14,712 nucleotides of DNA from NCBI GenBank assembly GCA_030680655.1, contig JAUXUZ010000178.1, positions 1 to 14,712 of the forward strand. The letters run 5' to 3'. Below the pieces are notes generated by a model that was given only the letters and a program-made list of their open reading frames with translations, searched no databases and was not told the DNA's origin. Source of the stretch: Phycisphaerales bacterium (GTDB taxonomy: Bacteria > Planctomycetota > Phycisphaerae > Phycisphaerales > UBA1924). A program made the position numbers and the translations under genes. Of this stretch, positions 1 to 7,279 are shown one piece after another. The number at the start of each line of letters is the position of its first letter. Positions within the stretch are counted from its first letter, which is position 1.

Positions 1-1557
1 GTCGCCTCCGCGACAGGCAAGGCGACCGACAACCTGCGCAAGCCCGACGAGATCCGGCTCCCGCTGGCGATGGAACGCCTCCGCCTGATGGCCGCGTTCG
101 CCGCCGGTGACACGTCAACCGTCGACCGCTCACTCGCCGACTTGCAGGTCACCGTCGCCTCCATGGACCGCGACGCCCCCGATCGGATCGGGGCAACGGC
201 CGAGCTTGCCTTTCTGAAGGCGGTGACCGGGCCCGGCGATATCACGGCGCAGGTGCAGGCCGTCCGTGCGCTCACCGGCGTGCCGCCGGAGTGGATTGCG
301 CGCATCGAGGCTTGGAGCAAGCTCCGGGCCGGCGACGCGGCGGGCCGGGCCGTGTTCGAGAAGATGGTGGGCGACCCGCTCGCCGCGATGGCGCTCCTTG
401 CGGTCGATATCGAGGGCACACCCCCCGCCGACAACGCCGCCTCCCGGGCCATCGGCGACCGTCTGGCGGCCCTCGCGTCGGCCGACCCAGCCTCGCAGGT
501 GTCCGCATGGGCGCTCTCCACCTACAGGCGCCGCAGCGAGGGCAAGTCACCCGCGGCAACGGCGCGTGCGGAGCGGTTCACCGCCATGGGCGCGGGGATC
601 CCCTCCTGGCTCGACGAGATCACCAAAGACCCGTCCCGGTTCATCACGGTCCGTGCAGTGACCCCCTCCAGCGGGTTGACCCAGCTCGAGCCGGCGATCG
701 TGACGATCAAGGTCACCAACAACACGCCGGTGCCGCTGGCGATCGGACCCGGGCAGGCGATCGACGACCAGCTGCTGATCATCTCGTCGGTCGATAGCGG
801 CGGCGCCCGTGCGCCAGAACTGGGCAAGTCGGAGGTCGCCTCGCTCGGCGGGCGGCTCCGCCTGCTGCCGCGTGAGTCGGTCTCGTTCCCCGTGTGGGCC
901 GACCCCGGCCTTGGCGGCTGGAGCATTCAGAACGCGCTGAGCAAGACGGCCCGCCTGCGCCTCACCGTCATCCAGGGCTTTCAGATCGTTGACGGTGCGC
1001 CGAAGGCGGGCCCGTTTGGAACGATGATCGAGGCAGAACCGCTCGGGCGTGCGAGCGTCACGATGGGCGATGTCGCCCGACTGACCGCCGAGATCGCGTC
1101 GCTGCAGGACGCGGACCTTGCCCTCGCGCTGCTCCGCGCCCGCCTGCACCTGATCGCGATCGACCGGCCGTTGACACTCCAGCAGGCCCGCGATCTTGTC
1201 GGCGCTATCGGCGAACGGTACCGGACAGCGACGCCGGCCGAGCGCGTGGCGATCCTGCTCCTGACCCCGACGAGCCTGCAGGCTGCGCCGGCGGTTGAGC
1301 TTGAGCGTCTGGTCGATCAACTCGACGAGGCCGATCCGGTTGTCGCTCGCGCGGCCCTGCTCACACGCGTCGATAACGTCGCCTCGCCGTTGCTGCGGAA
1401 GTTCCAGGCCTTCCCGGATCCCGGCGTGCAAGAGGCTGTGAAAGCGATCGAAGCACGCCTCGCGGCCGACCTGCCGCTCTTCTCACGCGTCGGCAGCGCG
1501 GGCGCAAAGCCGGCCGAGCCACCCGCCGGAACTCCCGGGGCGCAACCCAAGCCGTGA
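1..1557 (+). CDS. Unrecognised protein, 5' end outside window
   Basis: The frame is open from the first base to a TGA at 1555-1557, giving 518 visible residues. The in-frame ATG at 70 has no special support, so the true start probably lies upstream of the window. I do not recognise the family. The first 200 or so visible residues are Ala-rich and look helical. A middle part around visible residues 215-345 looks beta-rich (alternating Val/Ile/Thr, as in VTIKVTNNTPVPLAI) and resembles an Ig-like or beta-sandwich domain. The rest is again helical (leucine-rich, many Arg/Glu) and ends in a Pro/Ala tail. No membrane segment is visible in this part. The stop overlaps the GTG start of the flippase-like gene by 4 nt (GTGA), so the two are probably co-translated and may act together at the membrane. 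That functional link is inference. Confidence 0.75.
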   Translation, partial: VASATGKATDNLRKPDEIRLPLAMERLRLMAAFAAGDTSTVDRSLADLQVTVASMDRDAPDRIGATAELAFLKAVTGPGDITAQVQAVRALTGVPPEWIARIEAWSKLRAGDAAGRAVFEKMVGDPLAAMALLAVDIEGTPPADNAASRAIGDRLAALASADPASQVSAWALSTYRRRSEGKSPAATARAERFTAMGAGIPSWLDEITKDPSRFITVRAVTPSSGLTQLEPAIVTIKVTNNTPVPLAIGPGQAIDDQLLIISSVDSGGARAPELGKSEVASLGGRLRLLPRESVSFPVWADPGLGGWSIQNALSKTARLRLTVIQGFQIVDGAPKAGPFGTMIEAEPLGRASVTMGDVARLTAEIASLQDADLALALLRARLHLIAIDRPLTLQQARDLVGAIGERYRTATPAERVAILLLTPTSLQAAPAVELERLVDQLDEADPVVARAALLTRVDNVASPLLRKFQAFPDPGVQEAVKAIEARLAADLPLFSRVGSAGAKPAEPPAGTPGAQPKP

Positions 1558-2588
1558 ACAGCGCTCCCCGATCCACCCAGACGAAGCCCCCGAGCGGAAG
1601 AGAGGGCTTCATCGTGATGCTGCGCCGGCGCGTGGTGCCGTGGCTGCAGGTCATCGGGCTGCTGCTGCTGGCCCTGGCGGTCTACCTGGTGATCGGCCAG
1701 AAAGACCTGCTGAGCAACGCGTGGGCCTCGCTCAAGTCGGCACCCGCGTGGCAGATCGTCGCGGTCGTGACGCTGCCGGTGGCCAACTGGCTGATCGTCA
1801 CGCTCCTCTTCCACGCGCTGACCAACCACTGCGCGCGCGTGCGGCTGGGCGAGATGACGGCGCTCATCGGTTCGGCGTGGCTGCTCAACATCATCCCCGG
1901 CCGCCCCGGGCTGATGGGGCGCGTCGCCTACCACAAGCTCGTCAACCGCATGAACATCAAGGACTGCGTCATGGTGATCATGATGGGCATCGCCGCCAAC
2001 GGTGTGGCCATCGCGCTGGCGCTCCTGCTGATCGGCGCCACGTTCCTGGGTGGGAGCATCCTCCCGCAGGAACTCTCAGTCGCCTATACCCCGCGCCTGC
2101 TCATCTTCGGCGCCGCCGCGACGCTGGCGATGATCCTCTCTGTCGCCTGGCTGCAGCACGGCTCCCGGCCCGTCGGCACGGGCCCGATGACGCCCTGGCG
2201 CTTCACCTTCGCGGTGGCGATGCGCTACGCCGACTACCTTGTCTGGATCGCACGCTACTGGCTTGCCTTCTCGGTCATCGGCATCCCCATCACGCTGACG
2301 GAGGCGGCGGCTGTCGCGGCGGTGAGCCAGCTTGTGCAGCTGCTGCCGGTACAGCTGGGCCCGCGCGAGTGGGCGGTCGGGCTCGCGGGAACGTTCCTGC
2401 CGAGCCTGCGCCCAGCGGCGGCGTCAACCACCGTCAACCCGGTGACGGGCCTGACGGCCGATTTGCTCAACCGGGCGGCCGAGCTGGCGGTTTCGCTGCC
2501 GGTGGGATTGGTGTGCACGTGGTGGGTTTTCCGGGCCGTGCGGCGTGCCGAACGCGCTCAGCCGGTGATAACCCCCAGCGGACGCTGA
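1554..2588 (+). CDS. Flippase-like polytopic membrane protein (LPG synthase TM-region/UPF0104 type)
   Basis: A 344-residue integral membrane protein with about seven or eight hydrophobic segments, at roughly 28-48, 66-87, 102-118, 138-160, 181-200, 232-246, 252-267 and 305-328. The segment around residues 258-276 carries an LPxxxGxRE signature (LPVQLGPRE at 264-272), typical of the lysylphosphatidylglycerol synthase transmembrane-region superfamily. Members of that superfamily move or modify lipid-linked substrates, but the substrate here cannot be read from sequence. The GTG start at 1554 overlaps the upstream stop (GTGA). An ATG at 1617 would remove a hydrophilic 21-residue N-terminus and is the main alternative. 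There is no soluble aminoacyl-transfer domain, so this is not a full MprF. Confidence is good for the fold and low for any specific role. Confidence 0.72.
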   Translation: MNSAPRSTQTKPPSGREGFIVMLRRRVVPWLQVIGLLLLALAVYLVIGQKDLLSNAWASLKSAPAWQIVAVVTLPVANWLIVTLLFHALTNHCARVRLGEMTALIGSAWLLNIIPGRPGLMGRVAYHKLVNRMNIKDCVMVIMMGIAANGVAIALALLLIGATFLGGSILPQELSVAYTPRLLIFGAAATLAMILSVAWLQHGSRPVGTGPMTPWRFTFAVAMRYADYLVWIARYWLAFSVIGIPITLTEAAAVAAVSQLVQLLPVQLGPREWAVGLAGTFLPSLRPAAASTTVNPVTGLTADLLNRAAELAVSLPVGLVCTWWVFRAVRRAERAQPVITPSGR

Positions 2589-2651
2589 GGCGCTCCCCGC
2601 GATAACCGATGCATCCAAGGCTCCCGATCCTGCGCATAGGAGGGTGGGGGC

Positions 2652-2656
2652 AGGAG
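2652..2656 (+). promoter_or_regulatory. Ribosome binding site deciding the DUF444 start
   Basis: AGGAG lies 9 nt before the ATG at 2666. It is one of the few good Shine-Dalgarno matches in the window and supports the internal start over the ATG at 2609. Confidence 0.6.
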
Positions 2657-2665
2657 CGCTGTGCG

Positions 2666-3775
2666 ATGATCAGCCGCATCGAACAGGACCACGGCCGGTT
2701 CCGCCAGATCGTCAAGGGGACGATCCGCAAGGACCTTCGGCGCTTCATCGCGCGCGACGAGATGATCGGCCAGGAGGGCGGGCGGGCCGTCTCGATCCCG
2801 GTCCACAATATCGACACGCCCACGTTCCGCTACGGCGACAACTCCGGGCAGGTGGGGATGGGCGACGGCGATGGCGAGGGTGGAACGGAGTCGGGCAAGG
2901 GGCGCACCGGCGACGCCGAGGGGCGGCACCTGATGGAGGTCTCGGTGACGATCGAGGAGCTCGCCGACATCCTCGGCGAGGAGCTCAAGCTGCCGCGGAT
3001 CGTCCCCAAGGGCAAGCACAACATCACGACGGTGAAGGACCGCTACAACGGCGTCCGCCCGACCGGGCCCAACTCGCTGCGCCACTTCAAGCGCACCTAC
3101 CGCGAGGCGCTGCGCCGCCAGCTGGCGCTTGGCGACTACGACCCCGACAACCCGATCATCGTGCCGGTGAAGAACGACCTGCGCTACCGCTCGTGGACCG
3201 AGGTGAAAGAGCCGCACAGCAACGCGCTGGCCGTCTACATGATGGACGTCTCCGGCTCGATGGGGAGCGAGCAGAAGGAACTGGTACGCCTGCAGGCGTT
3301 CTGGATCGACTCGTGGCTGCGCCGCAACTACAAGGGGTTCGAGTCGCGGTTCATCGTGCACGACGTGAGCGCGAAGGTTGTCGACCGCAAGACGTTCTTC
3401 TCGCTGCGCGAAGACGGCGGCACGAAGATCAGCAGCGCGCTGGAGAAGTGCAAGGAACTCCTGCACGGGCACTTCGACCCGGCCGATTGGAACACCTACC
3501 TGTTCCACTTCTCCGACGGTGACAACGCCTCAGACACCGACAACCGCGCCTGCGTCGACCTGCTCCGCAACGACCTGCTGCCGGTCGTCAACCAGTTCGG
3601 GTACGTGCAGGTCAAGAGCGCGTACGGCTCGGGCCAGTTCTACCAAGTACTGCGCGACGCGTTCCCCGAAGGGGCTGACGAGGCGAGCGACGCGGCAAAG
3701 GTGGCCCTGGCGCGGGTGAACGAGCGCGAGGATGTGCTCGATGCGCTCCGCGCGATGTTCAAAGCCGGCCGGTGA
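2666..3775 (+). CDS. DUF444 family protein (YhbH/YeaH type) with VWA domain
   Basis: The 369-residue protein opens with ISRIEQDHGRFRQIVKGTIR and continues KDLRRFI, the usual N-terminus of the DUF444 (UPF0229) family. A Gly/Asp-rich linker follows at about 60-85, then a conserved middle region, then a C-terminal von Willebrand A-like domain. The MIDAS metal site looks intact: DVSGSMGS at 194-201, the Thr of GGTKISSAL at about 253, and SDGDN at 283-287. B. subtilis YhbH is close to this size. The family is known for co-occurring with the PrkA serine kinase and SpoVR in stress or sporulation loci; neither is visible here. The ATG at 2666 is chosen over an in-frame ATG at 2609 because AGGAG at 2652-2656 sits 9 nt upstream and the extra 19 residues do not resemble the family. 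Family call firm; biochemical role unknown. Confidence 0.88.
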   Translation: MISRIEQDHGRFRQIVKGTIRKDLRRFIARDEMIGQEGGRAVSIPVHNIDTPTFRYGDNSGQVGMGDGDGEGGTESGKGRTGDAEGRHLMEVSVTIEELADILGEELKLPRIVPKGKHNITTVKDRYNGVRPTGPNSLRHFKRTYREALRRQLALGDYDPDNPIIVPVKNDLRYRSWTEVKEPHSNALAVYMMDVSGSMGSEQKELVRLQAFWIDSWLRRNYKGFESRFIVHDVSAKVVDRKTFFSLREDGGTKISSALEKCKELLHGHFDPADWNTYLFHFSDGDNASDTDNRACVDLLRNDLLPVVNQFGYVQVKSAYGSGQFYQVLRDAFPEGADEASDAAKVALARVNEREDVLDALRAMFKAGR

Positions 3776-3919
3776 GCGTCCGGCGCGCCAAACGCCCGTG
3801 GCTTCGATATGAGCGGGGGGTGTCCGGGAGGGCCCACAGCACCACCCGACCCGTCAGAACGCGTCCTGGCAAAATGACCGCGTTGCGCTACCACGCCGCA
3901 GGGGTGGTGCACGCCGAAA

Positions 3920-4726
3920 GTGGTGGGAACGCCCGACAGCCAGGGTGCCAAGAATGCCGCCGTGTTCCGCCCGATCGCCTGCTCACTCACGCTCGCTGGA
4001 CTCCGCAACGGGCACCTCGCTCCGGCGGCCTCATTTCAGGCGGGCCTGAACACCGCGCGTGTGGTGGGGTGCGCCGCCGTGCAGCTCGACGGCACCGAGC
4101 CGGGGATGCGGGCGCGCGAGCTTGACCGGTCGGGGAGGCGCGACATCGCGGCGACGCTGCGCCGCAACGGGCTCACCTTCACGGGGATCGACATGTGGGT
4201 CCCCGAGTCTCACTTTGCAAGCACGCAGCACGTTGACCGCGCCGTCGAGGCGGTCGAGCAGGCGTGCGGGCTCGCCGGTGAGCTGGCACGTCTGGTTGAG
4301 GGGAGCGGCAAGCCGAGTGTCAGTTTCGGCCTGCCGGCTCAGGTCTCGCGCGAACTGGTGAGCGTGCTCGTTTCAGCCGCGATGCGGTCGGGCGTCGTGC
4401 TCGCCGACCACAACCGGGCGGAGGCCGCGGGCGGGACGGTGCTGGGCATCGGGTTCGACCCGGCGGTTGACATCCTCTCGGGGCGGGACGTCGCCGGCAC
4501 CGCTGCGATGCTCGCCCATCTGATCAACGACGCCCGGCTGACCGACGCATCATCGCGCGAGCGGATGGTGGTTGGGCACGGCAAGCTGGACGTTCCCGCC
4601 TACAAGGCCGTGCTGCGGACGGTGACCGAACTGGAGCACGTGGTTGTTGACACGCGCGACCGTTCCGACCCGGTCGAGGCCGCCCGCGACGCCGTGAACG
4701 AGTGGAACGCCGCCGACGGCGCGTAG
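3920..4726 (+). CDS. Divergent sugar-phosphate isomerase/epimerase-like TIM-barrel protein
   Basis: The frame gives 268 residues from a GTG at 3920, or 254 from a GTG at 3962. Neither has a convincing ribosome site, so the start is uncertain. The pattern fits xylose-isomerase-like TIM barrels. It opens with IACSLTL and has AVQLDG and TFTGIDMWVPESHF as early strand ends. Near the C-terminus are GIGFDPAVDILSGRD, then ARLTD where many relatives have HLKD, then GHGKLDVPAY where relatives have GEGxID. It finishes with VVVDTRDRSDPVEAARDAV. Several usual metal ligands look replaced, so catalysis of the classical type is doubtful. It follows the DUF444 gene on the same strand after 144 bases and ends 6 bases from the convergent yebC stop. 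The family call rests on motif memory and is moderate. Confidence 0.65.
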   Translation: MVGTPDSQGAKNAAVFRPIACSLTLAGLRNGHLAPAASFQAGLNTARVVGCAAVQLDGTEPGMRARELDRSGRRDIAATLRRNGLTFTGIDMWVPESHFASTQHVDRAVEAVEQACGLAGELARLVEGSGKPSVSFGLPAQVSRELVSVLVSAAMRSGVVLADHNRAEAAGGTVLGIGFDPAVDILSGRDVAGTAAMLAHLINDARLTDASSRERMVVGHGKLDVPAYKAVLRTVTELEHVVVDTRDRSDPVEAARDAVNEWNAADGA

Positions 4727-4732
4727 CCCCGC

Positions 4733-5500
4733 CTACTCAAGCGAGGCGAGGTCGCTCTCGGGGATGTCGGCGTTGGTGTACACCTTTTTGACGTCTTCGT
4801 TCTCTTCGAGCTCTTCGATGAGATACAGGAGGTCCTTCACCGTCGGGCCGGTGACCGTGACGGTGTTGAGGGGGAGCATGTCGAGCTCCGACTCGGTGAC
4901 GCTGAGGCCGGCGGTCTTCAGGGCCTCGCGCACGAGCAGGAACTTGACGGGGTCGGTGAGCACCAGCCAGGTCGCGGGCTCGTCGTCGGTCACCGGGTCG
5001 CCCGGCTTAACGTCGTCGGCGCCGGCTTCGAGGGCGAGCTCGATGATCTGGTCTTCGGTGAGCGTGCCGGCGGAGACGGTGATCACGCCCTTGTGCTCGA
5101 ACTGGTGGGCGACTGCGCCGCTAACGCCCATCTTGCACTCGCTGCGGGCGAAGCTGAGGCGGACGTCGCCCGCGGTGCGGGCGCGGTTGTTGGTGAAGGC
5201 ATCGACGATGATCGCGACGCCGCCGGGCCCGTACCCCTCGTAGCGCACCGGCTCGTAGTTCTCGGTGTCGCCGCCGCCGGCGCCCTTCTTGATGGCGCGG
5301 TCGATGTTGTCGTTGGGGACGTTGTGGTACTTGGCTTCTTCCAGCGCGGTGCGGAGGGGGAAGTTGAAGGTTGGGTCGGGGCCGCCCTGACGGGCGGCGA
5401 CGATGATCGCGCGGCTGCACATCGTCCACGCCTTGCTGCGTCGCTTGTCAACGATCGCTTTGCGGTGCCGGATTTTGCTCCATTTGTTGTGGCCGGCCAT
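4733..5500 (-). CDS. yebC: YebC/PmpR/TACO1-family protein
   Basis: The 255-residue protein begins MAGHNKWSKIRHRK, the hallmark N-terminus of the family. It continues with AARQGGPDPTFNFPLRTAL, NVPNDNIDRAIKKGAGG, YEGYGPGGVAIIV and NNRARTAGDVRLSF, and ends in the acidic LLYLIEELEENEDVKKVYTN region. The family was long annotated as transcriptional regulators; its mitochondrial member TACO1 and more recent bacterial work link it to translation, particularly of polyproline stretches. The basic stretch after VDKRRSKAW departs slightly from the common KRGKIFSK. The open frame runs to 5845, but the upstream part is low-complexity and overlaps the preceding gene, so the start is placed at 5500. It is the last gene of the nusA cluster, 61 nt after the HhH gene. 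Only 6 nt separate its end from the convergent TIM-barrel gene, with no obvious intrinsic terminator. Confidence 0.95.
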   Translation of the reverse strand: MAGHNKWSKIRHRKAIVDKRRSKAWTMCSRAIIVAARQGGPDPTFNFPLRTALEEAKYHNVPNDNIDRAIKKGAGGGDTENYEPVRYEGYGPGGVAIIVDAFTNNRARTAGDVRLSFARSECKMGVSGAVAHQFEHKGVITVSAGTLTEDQIIELALEAGADDVKPGDPVTDDEPATWLVLTDPVKFLLVREALKTAGLSVTESELDMLPLNTVTVTGPTVKDLLYLIEELEENEDVKKVYTNADIPESDLASLE

Positions 5501-5561
5501 GGCAGCGTTCCGTACGTGGTCGTTGCGGTCGAAGGAGCGAGGGACGATTGTGGGCGGGCGG

Positions 5562-6326
5562 CTATTTGGCCTTGCGGGGCCCGCCGCGCTGCGCGCGCGG
5601 CTTGGCGGTCGGCGTCTTGGCGGGGGCGGCCTTGGGGACGCGCGTCGGCGTGACGGGGAGCAGGTCGGCCGCGCCCTGGAGCAGGGCGTATGCGTCGCGG
5701 GCATCGCCCGCCTTGACGAGCCGGCCGACGGCCGATGAAGCATCGGCGGGGCTTGTGCCCTTGTCGATGACCTTCGCCTTCTCAAGCACGGCGGCGATCC
5801 GCGAGTCAACGGGGACGGTGTGGATGTTGCAGCAGAGCAGCGCAACGCGGTCTGTTACAAACGCCGGCGCGTGGGTGAGGTTGGCCAGGTACGCGCTCGC
5901 CGACTTCTTGCTCATGGCGGGCAGGTGCCCCAGGCGAAGCCGGTTCTCGACCTTGAAGATCTGCGTCAGCGCAGCGCGGAGCCCGAGCACGCGATCTTCG
6001 ACCTTCGGGTAGGTGGGCCCGATGATCGAGGCCATCTCGACTGGCAGGCAGACGCGGAACTCGTTGACGTCAACGACGGCGGAGGCGATCTTCTTCAGCG
6101 CCGCATCGGCGCGGGCGGTGGTGCACTCCCAGATCAGGAACGACCGCACGAACTCGCGGAGCATGGTGTCGGCGTGGTAGATGTCGGGGCCGGCGGCGTC
6201 GGCCGCGTCTGAGGCCTGCGTGGCCTCGTCGCTTGTGTGTGCGCCAGTGATCGCGGCGGGCTTGACCTTGGCGCGAAGGCGGTCGAGCATCTGGGTGAGC
6301 AGCCGGGCCTTGTCAGGGCTTGCCAT
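5562..6326 (-). CDS. Divergent HhH-GPD (endonuclease III-like) protein
   Basis: A 254-residue protein with an all-helical core. The region EMASIIGPTYPKVEDRV (97-113) is followed by the degenerate helix-hairpin-helix HLPAMSKKSASAYLANL (134-150) and then IHTVPVDSRIAAVLEKAKVI (168-187). It aligns by eye with the HhH-GPD core of endonuclease III (LPGVGRKTA...VDTHIFRV). Lys141 and Asp174 fall where the catalytic Lys and Asp of Nth are expected. The glycine hairpin (GVG) is replaced by AMS, and the C-terminal 4Fe-4S cysteine cluster is absent. In its place is a basic Pro/Ala/Lys/Arg tail from about residue 225. Its start overlaps the rbfA stop by 14 nt, so translation is probably coupled to rbfA. 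A DNA glycosylase in a translation operon is odd; loss of catalysis or a different nucleic-acid target are both possible. Family assignment is by pattern only. Confidence 0.62.
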   Translation of the reverse strand: MASPDKARLLTQMLDRLRAKVKPAAITGAHTSDEATQASDAADAAGPDIYHADTMLREFVRSFLIWECTTARADAALKKIASAVVDVNEFRVCLPVEMASIIGPTYPKVEDRVLGLRAALTQIFKVENRLRLGHLPAMSKKSASAYLANLTHAPAFVTDRVALLCCNIHTVPVDSRIAAVLEKAKVIDKGTSPADASSAVGRLVKAGDARDAYALLQGAADLLPVTPTRVPKAAPAKTPTAKPRAQRGGPRKAK

Positions 6327-6726
6327 GGGGCGGCTCCTGCTCGGCGGCGGGCGGTTGGTCTCCCTGCGCGGCCGACTTCTCGCGTTCGGCGGCGACCTTG
6401 CTGAGGGCCTGGAGCACCTCGGCCTGCTTCTTGAAGCTGCGGTCGATCACGAAGGAGAGCTGCGGCATGAACTTGAGGGCCAGCAGCTCGGCCGCCTCGC
6501 GCCGGATGTAGGCCCTGGAGTGCTCAAGCGCGCCGCGGACCTTGCTCTCGTTCTTCTCCGGCAGCACCGAGACGGCGACGGTGGCGTTGTGCCCGTCGGG
6601 AGAGAGGTGAACGGAGGTCACGGTGATCAGCGACCCCTCGGCGCGCGGGTCCTGCAGGCCCTGCACGAGCACCTTCTGAACGGCGCGGAGGAGCTCGGAG
6701 GTCGCTTTTTCGTGGTGGTGGCTCAA
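6313..6726 (-). CDS. rbfA: 30S ribosome-binding factor RbfA
   Basis: A 137-residue protein with the single KH-like fold of RbfA: HHHEKATSELLRAVQKVL, then LQDPRAEGSLITVTSVHLSPD, VAVSVLP, LEHSRAYIRREAAELLALK and FMPQLSFVIDRSF. It helps late 16S rRNA 5'-end processing and 30S maturation. The last 25 or so residues form a polar Pro/Glu/Gln tail. The start is placed at the TTG at 6726-6724, because this codon overlaps the ylxP stop by 4 nt (TTGA) and the protein then begins SHHHEKATSELL. The reading frame also runs upstream to 6774, but that extension lies inside ylxP and does not look like RbfA. The position after infB and ylxP is the classical one. Confidence 0.92.
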   Translation of the reverse strand: MSHHHEKATSELLRAVQKVLVQGLQDPRAEGSLITVTSVHLSPDGHNATVAVSVLPEKNESKVRGALEHSRAYIRREAAELLALKFMPQLSFVIDRSFKKQAEVLQALSKVAAEREKSAAQGDQPPAAEQEPPHGKP

Positions 6727-7193
6727 GCGGCGTGTTCCTGGGAGTTGGTTAATCCGTCGGTCCTCCCGGAGCACCGATCACCGGAGGAACCGGTGATCGG
6801 TGGCACGGGGGGGGAATCGCCGGTGTCGATGGCGTCGAGTTCCGAGTCTGACCATACGGGCCCGGACTCAAGGTCGCCGCCTGCCCCGGCTTGCTCGGCG
6901 ATTTCCTGGGCTGAGAGCATCTGGTGCTCCATCGCGCCCAGGCGGCCCTCTGGCAGCGAGCGGAGCTTGTGCTCGATCGAGTCGATCACCGAGCGGAGGT
7001 GCTTGCGGTCGCTGCCGACGATGGCCAGGGCCATCACCGCCAGCGACGCGTTCTCCTGGTTGCCGACCTCGGCGACGCTGCACTGATGCTCGCGGTGGAG
7101 CTTGTCCTTCACCGAGCTGACCACGCGTCGCTTGTCCTTGAGGGACTCGGCGCCGGGGACTTCGATCTCGAACTGGAGGAGGGCGATATACAT
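6723..7193 (-). CDS. ylxP: DUF503 family protein YlxP
   Basis: A 156-residue protein. The first 95 or so residues match DUF503: IALLQFEIEVPGAESLKDKRRVV, SSVKDKLHREHQCSVAEV, and ASLAVMALAIVGSDRKHLRSVIDSIEHKL. The family has a small alpha/beta ferredoxin-like fold and no well-established function. In B. subtilis it lies between infB and rbfA, exactly as here. From about residue 96 there is a polar, acidic, Gly/Pro/Ser-rich extension (GGDLESGPVWSDSELDAIDTG) that the usual family does not need and that is probably disordered. The ATG at 7193 has no strong ribosome site. It is 86 nt downstream of infB, and its stop overlaps the rbfA TTG. Confidence 0.88.
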   Translation of the reverse strand: MYIALLQFEIEVPGAESLKDKRRVVSSVKDKLHREHQCSVAEVGNQENASLAVMALAIVGSDRKHLRSVIDSIEHKLRSLPEGRLGAMEHQMLSAQEIAEQAGAGGDLESGPVWSDSELDAIDTGDSPPVPPITGSSGDRCSGRTDGLTNSQEHAA

Positions 7194-7205
7194 GGCAATC
7201 GGGAC

Positions 7206-7268
7206 TCGGCAAGCGGCAATCGGCGGAAGACGACCTGTGTCTTACGGTTGCCGATTGCCCTTTGCCGA
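7206..7268. repeat. 19-nt-arm inverted repeat between infB and ylxP
   Basis: The arm TCGGCAAGCGGCAATCGGC at 7206-7224 faces GCCGATTGCCCTTTGCCGA at 7250-7268. They pair as 10 bp plus 7 bp with a 2-nt internal mismatch. Inside the loop, AAGAC (7227-7231) pairs with GTCTT (7239-7243). In the operon transcript this would be a stable hairpin between infB and ylxP. No T-tract follows on the minus strand, so it does not look like an intrinsic terminator; an RNA-processing or stability element, or a mobile palindrome, are alternatives. Confidence 0.75.
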
Positions 7269-7279
7269 CTGCCCTCTTC

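Noticed and set aside
2644..3522. 292-residue plus-strand frame within the DUF444 gene
   Set aside because: Arg/Ala/Gly-rich shadow frame; the DUF444 frame carries all conserved motifs.
5501..5845. N-terminal extension of yebC
   Set aside because: The extra 115 residues are Arg/Ser/Pro-rich and overlap the HhH gene in another frame; the family starts at MAGHNKWS.
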